From contig BSDZ01000023.1 in the NCBI GenBank assembly GCA_030268105.1, forward strand, positions 2,258,922 through 2,322,921: DNA of 64,000 nucleotides, in the 5' to 3' direction. Below the pieces are notes generated by a model. That model was not told the DNA's origin and did not search any database. It worked only from the letters and a program-made list of their open reading frames with translations. This DNA comes from Volvox africanus. Taxonomy: Eukaryota; Chlorophyta; Chlorophyceae; Chlamydomonadales; Volvocaceae. The position numbers and the translations under genes were made by a program. This document shows, piece after piece, positions 28,237-38,697 of this stretch. The first letter of the stretch is position 1. Every line of letters begins with the position of its first letter.

Positions 28237-28613
28237 AGTATCCTGGGGTATGTACGGGCAGTGTTCATAAGTGGATCTTAAACTGACATTCTCCGATTTG
28301 GCCTTCGTAGGCGGACACAACAGGGTCACTACACCCATGAAATAGAAACGGGTAAGATATGATACGGGATCGAGTTCAAAGGTGACATGTGTATTTCTTG
28401 ATGCCTTGACTGACTGAGGGATTACCTTGCAGGGATGTTTCGCTCTAGAGTGGTGAATGACCCTTCCCCTTGGTTTTGGATTTACGATATACTGCCACAG
28501 ACATTTCCGATTGGGCCTTTGTAGGCAGCCACAATTCCAGGACGGGCTTAGTATGCTAGGCGTCCGGGTCCGCTGTCCCTTGCGAGGTACGGAAATTCCT
28601 TATCCGCAACAGT

Positions 28614-29104
28614 GACAATCGAATGCCAATAACAGTAATAGTAATAAAAATAAAAATAATAGTAATAAAAATAATAATTATTATAAACATTTATATATTT
28701 ATATAATAATAATAATAATAAACATAATAAACATAATAAACGTAATAATAATAATAAACATAATTAACATAATTAACGTAATAATAATATTTATAATTAT
28801 CATAATATTTATAATCATAATAATTATAATTTTAATTACTATTTTTATTTATTTATAATCATGAGATTCATAAGAATCATATGAATCATAATGATAGGGC
28901 TCCGGTGTTCCCTCCCCATCTCCCTCCCCCGCCCTTTGTCGGCGATGATGGTGGTGCTTTGGCGGCGTCGGTGGTGGCGTCGGTGGCGGACGGAGGGAGG
29001 GACGGAGAGAGGTTCCCATTCCCACCATCGCCACCGCTGCCACCACGGCCACATACACCACTACGGCTACCGCCGCAAACACCGCCACCAAGGCGACCGC
29101 TGTA
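28614..29104. repeat. Module M, copy 18
   Basis: 491 bp. Lacks the private changes of the copy 2603 bp upstream, so it marks the end of that repeat pair. Confidence 0.85.
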
Positions 29105-29855
29105 AGTATCCTGGGGTATGTACGGGCAGTGTTCATAATTGGATCTTCAACTGACATTCTCCGATTCGGCCTTCGTAGGCGGACACAACAGGGTCACTAC
29201 ACCCATGAAATCGAAACGGGTAAGATATGATACGGGATCGAGTTCAAAGGTGACATGTGTATGTCTTGATGCCTTGACTGACTGAGGGATTACCTTGCAG
29301 GGATGTTTCGCTCTAGAGTGGTGAATGACCCTTCCCCTTGGTTTTGGATTTACGATATACTGCCACTGACATTTCCGATTGGGCCTTTGTAGGCAGCCAC
29401 AATTCCAGGACGGGCTTAGTATGCTAGGCGTCCGGGTCCGCTGTCCCTTGCGAGGTACGGAAATTCCTTATCCGCAACAGTATCCTGGGGTAAGTACGGG
29501 CAGTGTTCATAAGTGGATCTTAAACTTACATTCTGCGATTTGGCCTTCGTAGGCGGACACAACAGGGTCACTACACCCATGAAATCGAAACGGGTAAGAT
29601 ATGATACGGGATCGAGTTCAAAGGTGACATGTGTATTTCTTGATGCCTTGACTGACTGAGGGATTACCTTGCAGGGATGTTTCGCTCTAGAGTGGTGAAT
29701 GACCCTTCCCCTTGGTTTTGGATTTACGATATACTGCCACTGACATTTCCGATTGGGCCTTTGTAGGCAGCCACAATTCCAGGACGGGCTTAGTATGCTA
29801 GGCGTCCGGGTCCGCTGTCCCTTGCGAGGTACGGAAATTCCTTATCCGCAACAGT

Positions 29856-30346
29856 GACAATCGAATGCCAATAACAGTAATAGTAATAAAAATAAAAATA
29901 ATAGTAATAAAAATAATAATTATTATAAACATTTATATATTTATATAATAATAATAATAATAAACATAATAAACATAATAAACGTAATAATAATAATAAA
30001 CATAATTAACATAATTAACGTAATAATAATATTTATAATAATCATAATATTTTTAATCATAATAATTATAATTTTAATTACTATTTTTATTTATTTATAA
30101 TCATGAGATTCATAAGAATCATATGAATCATAATGATAGGGCTCCGGTGTTCCCTCCCCATCTCCCTCCCCCGCCCTTTGTCGGCGATGATGGTGGTGCT
30201 TTGGCGGCGTCGGTGGTGGCGTCGGTGGCGGACGGAGGGAGGGACGGAGAGAGGTTCCCATTCCCACCATCGCCACCGCTGCCACCACGGCCACATACAC
30301 CACTACGGCTACCGCCGCAAACACCGCCACCAAGGCGACCGCTGTA
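29856..30346. repeat. Module M, copy 19
   Basis: 491 bp, two monomers after the previous copy. Confidence 0.85.
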
Positions 30347-30723
30347 AGTATCCTGGGGTATGTACGGGCAGTGTTCATAAGTGGATCTTAAACTGACATT
30401 CTCCGATTTGGCCTTCGTAGGCGGACACAACAGGGTCACTACACCCATGAAATAGAAACGGGTAAGATATGATACGGGATCGAGTTCAAAGGTGACATGT
30501 GTATTTCTTGATGCCTTGACTGACTGAGGGATTACCTTGCAGGGATGTTTCGCTCTAAGGTGGTGAATGACCCTTCCCCTTGGTTTTGGATTTACGATAT
30601 ACTGCCACTGACATTTCCGATTGGGCCTTTGTAGGCAGCCACAATTCCAGGACGGGCTTAGTATGCTAGGCGTCCGGGTCCGCTGTGCCTTGCGAGGTAC
30701 GGAAATTCCTTATCCGCAACAGT

Positions 30724-31197
30724 GACAATCGAATGCCAATAACAGTAATAGTAATAAAAAAAATAATTATTATAAAAATTGATATATTTATATAAATAAT
30801 AATAATAAACATAATAAACATAATAAACGTAATAATAATAATAATAATAAACATAATTAACATAATTAACGTAATAATAATATTTATAATAATCATAATA
30901 TTTATAATCATAATAATTATTATTTTAATTACTATTTTTATTTATTTATAATCATGAGATTCATAAGAATCATATGAATCATAATGATAGGGCTCCGGTG
31001 TTCCCTCCCCATCTCCCTCCCCCGCCCTTTGTCGGCGATGATGGTGGTGCTTTGGCGGCGTCGGTGGTGGCGTCGGTGGCGGACGGAGGGAGGGACGGAG
31101 AGAGGTTCCCATTCCCACCATCGCCACCGCTGCCACCACGGCCACATACACCACTACGGCTACCGCCGCAAACACCGCCACCAAGGCGACCGCTGTA
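30724..31197. repeat. Module M, copy 20
   Basis: 474 bp, the shortest copy, with a reduced AT half. Confidence 0.85.
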
Positions 31198-31574
31198 AGT
31201 ATCCTGGGGTATGTACGGGCAGTGTTCATAATTGGATCTTAAACTGACATTCTCCGATTTGGCCTTCGTAGGCGGACACAACAGGGTCACTACACCCATG
31301 AAATCGAAACGGGTAAGATATGATACGGGATCGAGTTCAAAGGTGACATGTGTATGTCTTGATGCCTTGACTGAGTGAGGGATTACCTTGCAGGGATGTT
31401 TCGCTCTAGAGTGGTGAATGACCCTTCCCCTTGGTTTTGGATTTACGATATACTGCCACTGACATTTCCGATTGGGCCTTTGTAGGCAGCCACAATTCCA
31501 GGACGGGCTTAGTATGCTAGGCGTCCGGGTCCGCTGTGCCTTGCGAGGTACGGAAATTCCTTATCCGCAACAGT

Positions 31575-32054
31575 GACAATCGAATGCCAATAACAGTAAT
31601 AGTAATAAAAATAAAAGTAATAGTAATAAAAATAATAATTATTATAAACATTAATATATTTATATAAATAATAATAATAATAATAAACATAATAAACATA
31701 ATAAACGTAATAATAATAATTAACATAATTAACATAATTAACGTAATATTAATATTTATAATAATCATAATAATTATTATTTTAATTACTATTTTTATTT
31801 ATTTATAATCATGAGATTCATAAGAATCATATGAATCATAATGATAGGGCTCCGGTGTTCCCTCCCCATCTCCCTCCCCCGCCCTTTGTCGGCGATGATG
31901 GTGGTGCTTTGGCGGCGTCGGTGGTGGCGTCGGTGGCGGACGGAGGGAGGGACGGAGAGAGGTTCCCATTCCCACCATCGCCACCGCTGCCACCACGGCC
32001 ACATACACCACTACGGCTACCGCCGCAAACACCGCCACCAAGGCGACCGCTGTA
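31575..32054. repeat. Module M, copy 21
   Basis: 480 bp. Followed by a monomer with a 6-bp deletion (GGTTTTACGATA) and CGCTCGAGAG, both repeated about 1.6 kb downstream. Confidence 0.85.
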
Positions 32055-33173
32055 AGTATCCTGGGGTATGTACGGGCAGTGTTCATAATTGGATCTTAAA
32101 CTGACATTCTGCGATTTGGCCTTCGTAGGCGGACACAACAGGGTCACTACACCCATGAAATAGAAACGGGTAAGATATGATACGGGATCGAGTTCAAAGG
32201 TGACATGTGTATGTCTTGATGCCTTGACTGAGTGAGGGATTACCTTGCAGGGATGTTTCGCTCGAGAGTGGTGAATGACCCTTCCCCTTGGTTTTACGAT
32301 ATACTGCCACTGACATTTCCGATTGGGCCTTTGTAGGCAGCCACAATTCCAGGACGGGCTTAGTATGCTAGGCGTCCGGGTCCGCTGTGCCTTGCGAGGT
32401 ACGGAAATTCCTTATCCGCTACAGAATCCTGGGGTATGTACGGGCAGTGTTCATAATTGGATCTTAAACTTACATTCTGCGATTTGGCCTTCGTAGGCGG
32501 ACACAACAGGGTCACTACACCCATGAAATAGAAACGGGTAAGATATGATACGGGATCGAGTTCAAAGGTGACATGTGTATTTCTTGATGCCTTGACTGAC
32601 TGAGGGATTACCTTGCAGGGATGTTTCGCTCTAGAGTGGTGAATGACCCTTCCCCTTGGTTTTGGATTTACGATATACTGCCACTGACATTTTCGATTGG
32701 GCCTTTGTAGGCAGCCACAATTCCAGGACGGGCTTAGTATGCTAGGCGTCCGGGTCCGCTGTGCCTTGCGAGGTACGGAAATTCCTTATCCGCAACAGTA
32801 TCCTGGGGTAAGTACGGGCAGTGTTCATAATTGGATCTTAAACTGACATTCTCCGATTTGGCCTTCGTAGGCGGACACAACAGGGTCACTACACCCATGA
32901 AATAGAAACGGGTAAGATATGATACGGGATCGAGTTCAAAGGTGACATGTGTATTTCTTGATGCCTTGACTGACTGAGGGATTACCTTGCAGGGATGTTT
33001 CGCTCTAGAGTGCTGAATGACCCTTCCCCTTGGTTTTGGATTTACGATATTCTGCCATTGACATTTCCGATTGGGCCTTTGTAGGCAGCCACAATTCCAG
33101 GACGGGCTTAGTATGCTAGGCGTCCGGGTCCGCTGTGCCTTGCGAGGTACGGAAATTCCTTATCCGCAACAGT

Positions 33174-33650
33174 GACAATCGAATGCCAATAACAGTAATA
33201 GTAATAAAAATTAAAGTAATAGTAATAAAAATAATAATTATTATAAACATTAATATATTTATATAAATAATAATAATAATAAACATAATAAACATAATAA
33301 ACGTAATAATAATAATTAACATAATTAACATAATTAACGTAATATTAATATTTATAATAATCATAATAATTATTATTTTAATTACTATTTTTATTTATTT
33401 ATAATCATGAGATTCATAAGAATCATATGAATCATAATGATAGGGCTCCGGTGTTCCCTCCCCATCTCCCTCCCCCGCCCTTTGTCGGCGATGATGGTGG
33501 TGCTTTGGCGGCGTCGGTGGTGGCGTCGGTGGCGGACGGAGGGAGGGACGGAGAGAGGTTCCCATTCCCACCATCGCCACCGCTGCCACCACGGCCACAT
33601 ACACCACTACGGCTACCGCCGCAAACACCGCCACCAAGGCGACCGCTGTA
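33174..33650. repeat. Module M, copy 22
   Basis: 477 bp. Last copy before the transposon; with the flanking deleted monomer it is part of a duplication of about 1.6 kb. Confidence 0.85.
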
Positions 33651-34428
33651 AGTATCCTGGGGTATGTACGGGCAGTGTTCATAATTGGATCTTAAACTGA
33701 CATTCTGCGATTTGGCCTTCGTAGGCGGACACAACAGGGTCACTACACCCATGAAATCGAAACGGGTAAGATATGATACGGGATCGAGTTCAAAGGTGAC
33801 ATGTGTATGTCTTGATGCCTTGACTGAGTGAGGGATTACCTTGCAGGGATGTTTCGCTCGAGAGTGGTGAATGACCCTTCCCCTTGGTTTTACGATATAC
33901 TGCCACTGACATTTCCGATTGGGCCTTTGTAGGCAGCCACAATTCCAGGACGGGCTTAGTATGCTAGGCGTCCGGGTCCGCTGTGCCTTGCGAGGTACGG
34001 AAATTCCTTATCCGCTACAGAATCCTGGGGTATGTACGGGCAGTGTTCATAATTGGATCTTAAACTTACATTCTGCGATTTGGCCTTCGTAGGCGGACAC
34101 AACAGGGTCACTACACCCATGAAATAGAAACGGGTAAGATATGATACGGGATCGAGTTCAAAGGTGACATGTGTATTTCTTGATGCCTTGACTGACTGAG
34201 GGATTACCTTGCAGGGATGTTTCGCTCTAGAGTGCTGAATGACCCTTCCCCTTGGTTTTGGATTTACGATATTCTGCCATTGACATTTCCGATTGGGCCT
34301 TTGTAGGCAGCCACAATTCCAGGACGGGCTTAGTATGCTAGGCGTCCGGGTCCGCTGTGCCTTGCGAGGTACGGAAATTCCTTATCCGCAACAGTATCCT
34401 GGGGTATGTACGGGCAGTGTTCATAAGT

Positions 34429-34431
34429 GGA
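34429..34431. repeat. Target site duplication GGA (left)
   Basis: The uninterrupted satellite has one GGA in GTGGATCTT. Here GTGGA precedes the element and GGATCTT follows it, giving a 3-bp duplication. Confidence 0.85.
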
Positions 34432-34481
34432 CACTATAACAAGGAATTCGTGCGTTAGCTCGCGTTAGGCTCGCGTTAGGG
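34432..34481 (+). repeat. Left terminal inverted repeat
   Basis: Starts CACTATAACAAGGAATTCG and continues through GTGCGTTAGCTCGCGTTAGG to GCGTTAGGG. It matches the reverse complement of the right end with three adjacent mismatches near position 13 and two single-base indels. Confidence 0.9.
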
Positions 34482-34990
34482 ACCCCTAACGCAAGCCTAA
34501 CGCAAGCTTAACGCGAACTAACGCGAGCTAACGCAAAGCCTAACGCAAATCAAACGCATTGCGTTATTGCTTGCGTATCGCTAACGCAATCCTAACGCAC
34601 CTAACGCAATCGCAAATAAACTTTTTTGGGAGGGAACGAAAATGTTTGCGTTTACTTTGCGTTAGCTAACGCAACCTAACGCGAACTTACGCAATGTCAA
34701 ACGCACCCACATAGATTCTAAGGTGTGCGTTAGGCCTAACGCAACGCAAGCGTTAGAGACCCATACGCAAGCAAAAATACATAGCGTGCATGGAAGTTAA
34801 AGTTCTCTAACGCACAATATACGCACGCCTAACGCGCATTAACGCGCATTAACGCGCATTAACGCATGCTTGCGTATGCTGCGAATAATGCGTACACAGG
34901 TAGCAGTTGTGGGTTGCGTAAAAGTTTTAAACGCATGTAACTAACATATTCGCACGCTTTCGCAAGGTCTTACGCGTGCGATAGCAACAT
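34482..34990. repeat. Left subterminal repeat region of the transposon
   Basis: About two dozen GCGTTA or TAACGC hexamers in both orientations fall within the first 450 bp, many extended as CCTAACGCAA. It includes a perfect palindrome GCGTTAGCTAACGC (34659-34672) and three tandem AACGCGCATT decamers (34831-34860). In CACTA elements such subterminal motifs are transposase binding sites; that role here is inferred from position and repetition. Confidence 0.75.
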
Positions 34991-35127
34991 TCGCGCCACT
35001 TTCGCTTTGCGTACGAGGCAGCCTCGCATTCTTGCTCACTGCAACTACTTTTGGTCGTTCTGGTTATTTCTTTACTGTTTCAGTTCTCGTTCCTGTTATT
35101 GTTTGCTGTTTTGCCCACCCGCTGCAG

Positions 35128-35264
35128 AATTATTTTTGTGTGTACGGAAACTATCCTGTCATAATGTACGTAGCTGTTATGAAGAATATCAATAGGATTT
35201 CAGTTTTGATAGATGAAAATATTCCAGGCAATAATTTACAGTTCAATATTCGGATAGCATCCAG
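35128..35264 (+). other. Candidate plus-strand exon in the transposon
   Basis: A long pyrimidine-rich run (about 35045-35125) ends CCCGCTGCAG, followed by 137 bp with an open frame (AAT TAT TTT TGT, reading NYFCVYGNYPVIMYVAVMK and ending NIRIASR), then a strong donor CCAG|GTAAGC. The frame continues upstream through the pyrimidine run to an ATG at 35032, which could equally be a short secreted-type open frame. No partner exon was found downstream, and the encoded segment matches no family I know. Confidence 0.3.
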
Positions 35265-35490
35265 GTAAGCAGCCATTGGTGAGTACGCATTAATTCAACG
35301 AAACAATCAAATTTCTACACATCCAATCCTGCCAATCAAATTTGTTTATGAGTTCAATAATCATTTGTACCATGCACCAATCATTTCAATCATCATTAGG
35401 TACATACATCCTAACTTCATCTGCCACCGCACATTTAGCAGCCCGCTCTAATATAAGCTTAGAAACAAACATGTTAGATGTTAGTTCTAT

Positions 35491-35604
35491 CTAATAGTAT
35501 TCTATTTCACTCTCTCTGTTGTCGTCCTCCTCTGGCGCAGTGGTGGCGTCATCCTGCTCGTCCTCAATCTTCTGGTCCTCGCTCACCTCCTCCTCAAGCA
35601 ACTC
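35491..35604 (-). other. Candidate last exon, 114 bp, acidic C-terminus
   Basis: Strong acceptor CCTTTTCTAAACTTTTCAG, then 37 codons starting ELLEEEVSEDQKIEDEQDD and ending RESEIEYY before TAG. No AATAAA was seen in the 200 bp that follow, so a poly(A) site is not supported. Confidence 0.55.
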
Positions 35605-35970
35605 CTGAAAAGTTTAGAAAAGGAAAATTATACTTATTTACATACATATGTATAAATGTAAATTAAGCTGTCACCACTCAGCAATTATCACTTCCGGTTA
35701 CAATAATCTTAATCATGTCTAGGGTGGGCAGTGCTTTTAAGTACCACTAATCATTCTAAAAGCATAGTCTTTCATTTGCTGTACTATGTACTTGGACACT
35801 TTGTTACCTGTTTCTGCTAACTCCCTGAGCTCCTACGTTGACGTAGTGCCCGTGTACATCGCACACCTTCCGAAACACTCTTGACCTTTATCAGTCAAAA
35901 CAACACATATTATAATTATACATTCAAACATGAAGGAAGTTTAGATAATAAGCTGAACTAAGGAAATTAC

Positions 35971-36030
35971 CTTCTGTCCCTGGTGGTCGTAACTGTCATC
36001 GTCATCCGTAGACTTGTCTTCCAACGGCAC
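35971..36030 (-). other. Candidate exon 5, 60 bp
   Basis: Acceptor GGACCAGCAG, 20 codons starting VPLEDKSTDDDDSYD and ending HQGQK, donor AAG|GTAATT. Confidence 0.5.
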
Positions 36031-36118
36031 CTGCTGGTCCAAAATACGTGAAGGGACTTGGTAGTAATAAAAAGGTTATATTAAAAAGTAAGTAATGTCT
36101 GACCTCAATATTTCGTAC

Positions 36119-36187
36119 CTTTCTTTTGGTGCCCGTGCTTGGTCGCCTCACTTTCATGGATGGCCGCACATCGTCATCGTTCGTTAC
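36119..36187 (-). other. Candidate exon 4, 69 bp
   Basis: Acceptor CCCTTGAAG (weak pyrimidine tract), 23 codons starting VTNDDDVRPSMKVRRP and ending TGTKRK, donor AAG|GTACGA. Confidence 0.5.
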
Positions 36188-36376
36188 CTTCAAGGGCCGA
36201 CGTTAGCATACATATATGATTTGAGAAATTACAAGCTTACAATTTCTATCAAAAAAGAGAAAAATAAATCGACATATGGCACATCAAACGACAAAGCACA
36301 CAGCAAATGAAAAGAATATAATGAAACATAAAATTACAGCTCAATAAAACAGGAAGACAGGATGAATGGGCTGTAC

Positions 36377-36454
36377 CTTTTTTGCTGCCGCCTTGCTTGA
36401 GTTCCTAGCTTTCCTGCTGGAGTTCCTTGTCGTAGAGGGCTGTGAACTCTTTGC
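36377..36454 (-). other. Candidate exon 3, 78 bp
   Basis: Acceptor CTTTTTATGTAG, 26 codons starting AKSSQPSTTRNSSRKAR and ending KAAAKK, donor AAG|GTACAG. Basic, Ser-rich, nuclear-localisation-like. Confidence 0.5.
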
Positions 36455-36666
36455 CTACATAAAAAGGAAGTACGTTTGGGGAGAATAGGAACAATTACAT
36501 AAAAGACAGAAAGGAGAAAACAGGTTAAAGGACATTAATGATCTGTACATCCCTGTATATGAGATCCGTAATGTACATCACCCATCCAGCAATAATTTTG
36601 CTAAGCGCGCCTGGTAATTTGCACACCCCATCATCCACTCTCCGTACTACTAGTATTTGCACTAAC

Positions 36667-36831
36667 CTGTCAGTGTCTAGCGGCCTTGACCTCCTTCTCC
36701 TTCTGATGTATGCTAGCTGCGTTGGCAGCCAGCACCATCATCGATGCATCTTCACCATGCGCGGGCTGCTTTTGGCCTTTGCTAGGGCGCCCATTATGAG
36801 TTCCTAATGGCACGTCATTTCGGCCGTTTTT
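36667..36831 (-). other. Candidate exon 2, 165 bp
   Basis: Acceptor ACCCGCAG, then KNGRNDVPLGTHNGRPSKGQ, an Ala/Met/Val patch (MMVLAANAAS) and HQKEKEVKAARH. A TGA follows directly, two codons before a good donor CAG|GTTAGT. Either the stop is real and this is a terminal exon, or it is a nonsense mutation, or the weaker donor GAG|GTCAAG upstream is used. Confidence 0.45.
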
Positions 36832-36939
36832 CTGCGGGTTGGTGGCAATAAAGTATTTCGTACACGACAAAAATAAACGCAGGAAAAAAACTTATTCTTT
36901 TACTAGTTAAAGTAAAATACAAATCTTATGCATACTTAC

Positions 36940-37072
36940 TACTTAAAAGCGAAGAGTAGTGCTTCCGTACTCCGTCCAGGGTTGTGCGGCTGCCAATCAA
37001 TCCCATGTAAGCAACAATGTTTCGAAATCCTGCTTTACAACATCCTTTATATGTACATTTAATGCCACCCAT
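36940..37072 (-). other. Candidate first exon, Cys-rich start
   Basis: ATG at 37072 opens a 44-codon frame starting MGGIKCTYKGCCKAGF and ending DGVRKHYSSLLS, with donor TA|GTAAGTATG. The spacing C-x4-C then F is reminiscent of the first half of a C2H2 zinc finger, but the two histidines are not where they should be, so I do not claim the domain. It ends in phase 1 while the next exon needs phase 0. An overlapping frame (VQWVALNVHIKDVVKQDF) is also open here. Confidence 0.3.
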
Positions 37073-38359
37073 TGTACACAGTCGTCAGGTCGTCCATGTC
37101 ATACAGTAGCAGTTCTATTGGACAACCTTGCTTGCGCAGGCAGCATACGTATAATTTCTGCAGCATCAACAGCTAATCATATATTTGTAAAGAAATAATA
37201 ATTGCTTCAGTAACGAATGGAGCCGCCTTCTGCTTATGATGGAAAGTCCCGTATGAAACTCTTTACATCCCGAAAACACTTTTCCCCTGAAAGTCAGGAA
37301 CATTTTCAGTGTGTCATGCCTGGAAGGGAACCACTAGAAGGCAACATTGCATCGGATCTGCTAGATGGCATCGACCAAGGCAGCAGCCGCTTGGCTCAAA
37401 GCTTGGCTCTTCCTGGTTTTAGTAGCAATGAGAAGTGACTTCATTGTGACGAGGATGTTTAGAATCACCATTGCAACGTTTGTACTAGAGATGCCCCGTC
37501 TATGTGCCCCGTCTTGGGAGCCAGGGCCAGCGGGATGGGATGGAAGGCAAGGGTTCTGGGCAGCCCTCAGTACAGCGCCGTCATCGGCTTAGGCACGTGC
37601 TTGGAGTTTCTGGAGCCATGAAACAATTCTGGTTAGGAATGTGCATGACGTTTTTGATGCAATAACAAAATAATGACCGTGCTGAAAATTGTAGCGTGAA
37701 TCCGTTGAACTATTCATTCCCGTGCAGCGATTGAACTATTCTGCATTGCAATATGTCTGTATTGGGGAAGCCTTGGGGTCATAGAGTACCTCTCACACAT
37801 GCTCGTTTTCATGGTCAATTTTCACACATACGCCAAGCTGCTATGATGCTTGCCAGACAAGGCTATCTAATTTTTGGGGCCTGCTCGATGTGTAACTGTG
37901 GCTCTTGGTGACTTTGTTTGGGTCTCCATCTGGAAAGATTGTTGCCTGGCTACTGTGTAAGGTTTGCTGTTGCCAAATTTCCTCGGTCCTTACCCACACT
38001 TGCTAACTCCGGCAGCTTGCTGCTCAATAATTAGAAAGCCTTCCATAATTAGAAAGGTAGCCCTGAACAGCCATGTGTGGCACTTCAGAGTTCTATGTTA
38101 TAAAGTAAGCCACATGTACAGATTCTAAATTCGTATAATGGTAGCGATTTAGCGATGTTAACAAGCGTTCACCAGAGCAATCTCTTGTACAACGACTAGT
38201 ATTCATAGCGCTATCCTAAATTGAAATTAACTTTGAAGATATTTTATGCACAAAGTCTCGAGACTACTGCACAATAAGAGCAAGTAAGCAAACTAAATAA
38301 ATCCGGCAAACCCGTGCTCCGAACATTATTATGCGCTATCTACATAAACTTTGAGTAAA
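37073..38359. other. Transposon interior with no recognised gene
   Basis: AT-moderate unique sequence. Short plus-strand open frames at 37217-37438 (74 codons) and 37365-37592 (76 codons) overlap one another and match no family I recognise; the minus strand opposite the second is also open. I see no transposase motif, tRNA or tandem repeat here. Confidence 0.5.
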
Positions 38360-38697
38360 CTGCGTTACAGTGCGTTACGTGCGTATCGTAACGCACTGTA
38401 CGCAAGATATACGCAAGCTGTTTGCGTAAAGTTAACGCGTGCGTTAGGTTTGCGATCGCGTGCGTTAGGTTTGCGTCAGGCTCGCGTTAGAACATACGCA
38501 AGCCCCCGATTTTCGAGCACCACGAAACGTAATAAAAATTACAGGGAACTTTTATAATCATTATAAATATTGTTTTCATTTAAACGAACTTGAAAACGAC
38601 GCACTATAACAGACGTTCTGTCCAGTTTTCTATTTCTTTGCGTTAGGCTCGCGTTAGGCTAACGCAACCGCTAACGCACAAAACGCACACATACGCG
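38360..38697. repeat. Right subterminal repeat region of the transposon
   Basis: Around ten GCGTTA/TAACGC motifs lie in two clusters (38360-38490 and 38636-38697), separated by an AT-rich stretch. The second cluster runs into the right terminal repeat. This end is less dense than the left, an asymmetry known in this superfamily. Confidence 0.7.

Larger units (their letters stand above)
24276..28613. repeat. Composite HOR: M plus monomer blocks repeated at 2603 bp
   Basis: 24276-26010 and 26879-28613 match at an offset of 2603 bp, including private M variants such as the CTTTGGTGGCG change and an A-rich microsatellite version in the second M of each. Each block is two composite units of 869 and 866 bp (one M plus one monomer). 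The M at 26011 lies between them and is distinct. M and the satellite are therefore now copied together as one unit. Confidence 0.75.
1..34431. repeat. Array A, left block: 374-bp satellite with interspersed M modules
   Basis: Tandem satellite with a 374-bp period: the landmark ACTGACATTC recurs at 61 and 435, and matching landmarks at 3007, 3755, 4503 and 4877 are spaced by 374 or 748. Monomers differ by a few substitutions, for example TCCGATTTGG/TGCGATTTGG, CATAATTGG/CATAAGTGG, GGGGTATGTAC/GGGGTAAGTAC and GAAATCG/GAAATAG. The block carries 22 of the 23 M modules. The only long open frame in a monomer is about 67 codons; I read it as a by-product of repeat sequence, since other frames are closed and nothing resembles a known domain. 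Most monomers keep a TCTAGA (XbaI) site. The array runs off the left edge of the window. Confidence 0.95.
35491..37072 (-). pseudogene. Multi-exon gene or gene fragment carried by the transposon
   Basis: Five consecutive segments on the minus strand (36831-36667, 36454-36377, 36187-36119, 36030-35971 and 35604-35491) each have AG before and GT after, except the last, which ends in TAG. Their lengths, 165, 78, 69, 60 and 114 bp, are all multiples of three and all join in phase 0. The joined reading is a hydrophilic tail: a Lys/Gln/His-rich start, a Ser/Arg/Lys-rich basic part, then a strongly acidic Asp/Glu-rich C-terminus. A possible first exon (37072-36940) begins with Met. Two defects are visible: a TGA two codons before the first internal donor, and a phase mismatch between the first candidate exon and the next. 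The function is not recognised. It may be a captured host gene piece (as in Pack-CACTA elements) or a decayed element gene. Splicing is inferred. Confidence 0.5.

Noticed and set aside
1..34431. Many open frames of 67-106 codons repeated through array A as protein-coding genes
   Set aside because: They repeat with the satellite, several frames of the GC-rich M half are open at once, and starts and stops shift with single variants. They are better explained as repeat by-products, so they are not listed as CDS.
34432..34900. GCGTTAGG runs as telomere-like repeat
   Set aside because: The motifs are irregularly spaced and in both orientations, and they fit subterminal transposon repeats, not a head-to-tail TTAGG array.
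36984..37060. SAM/Pointed-like domain in the frame reading VQWVALNVHIKDVVKQDF
   Set aside because: Only a vague tryptophan and hydrophobic spacing, flanked by stops; not enough for a domain call.
37217..37592. Two overlapping plus-strand open frames as a transposase or host gene
   Set aside because: No catalytic motif or family resemblance, the frames overlap each other, and there are no convincing splice borders.
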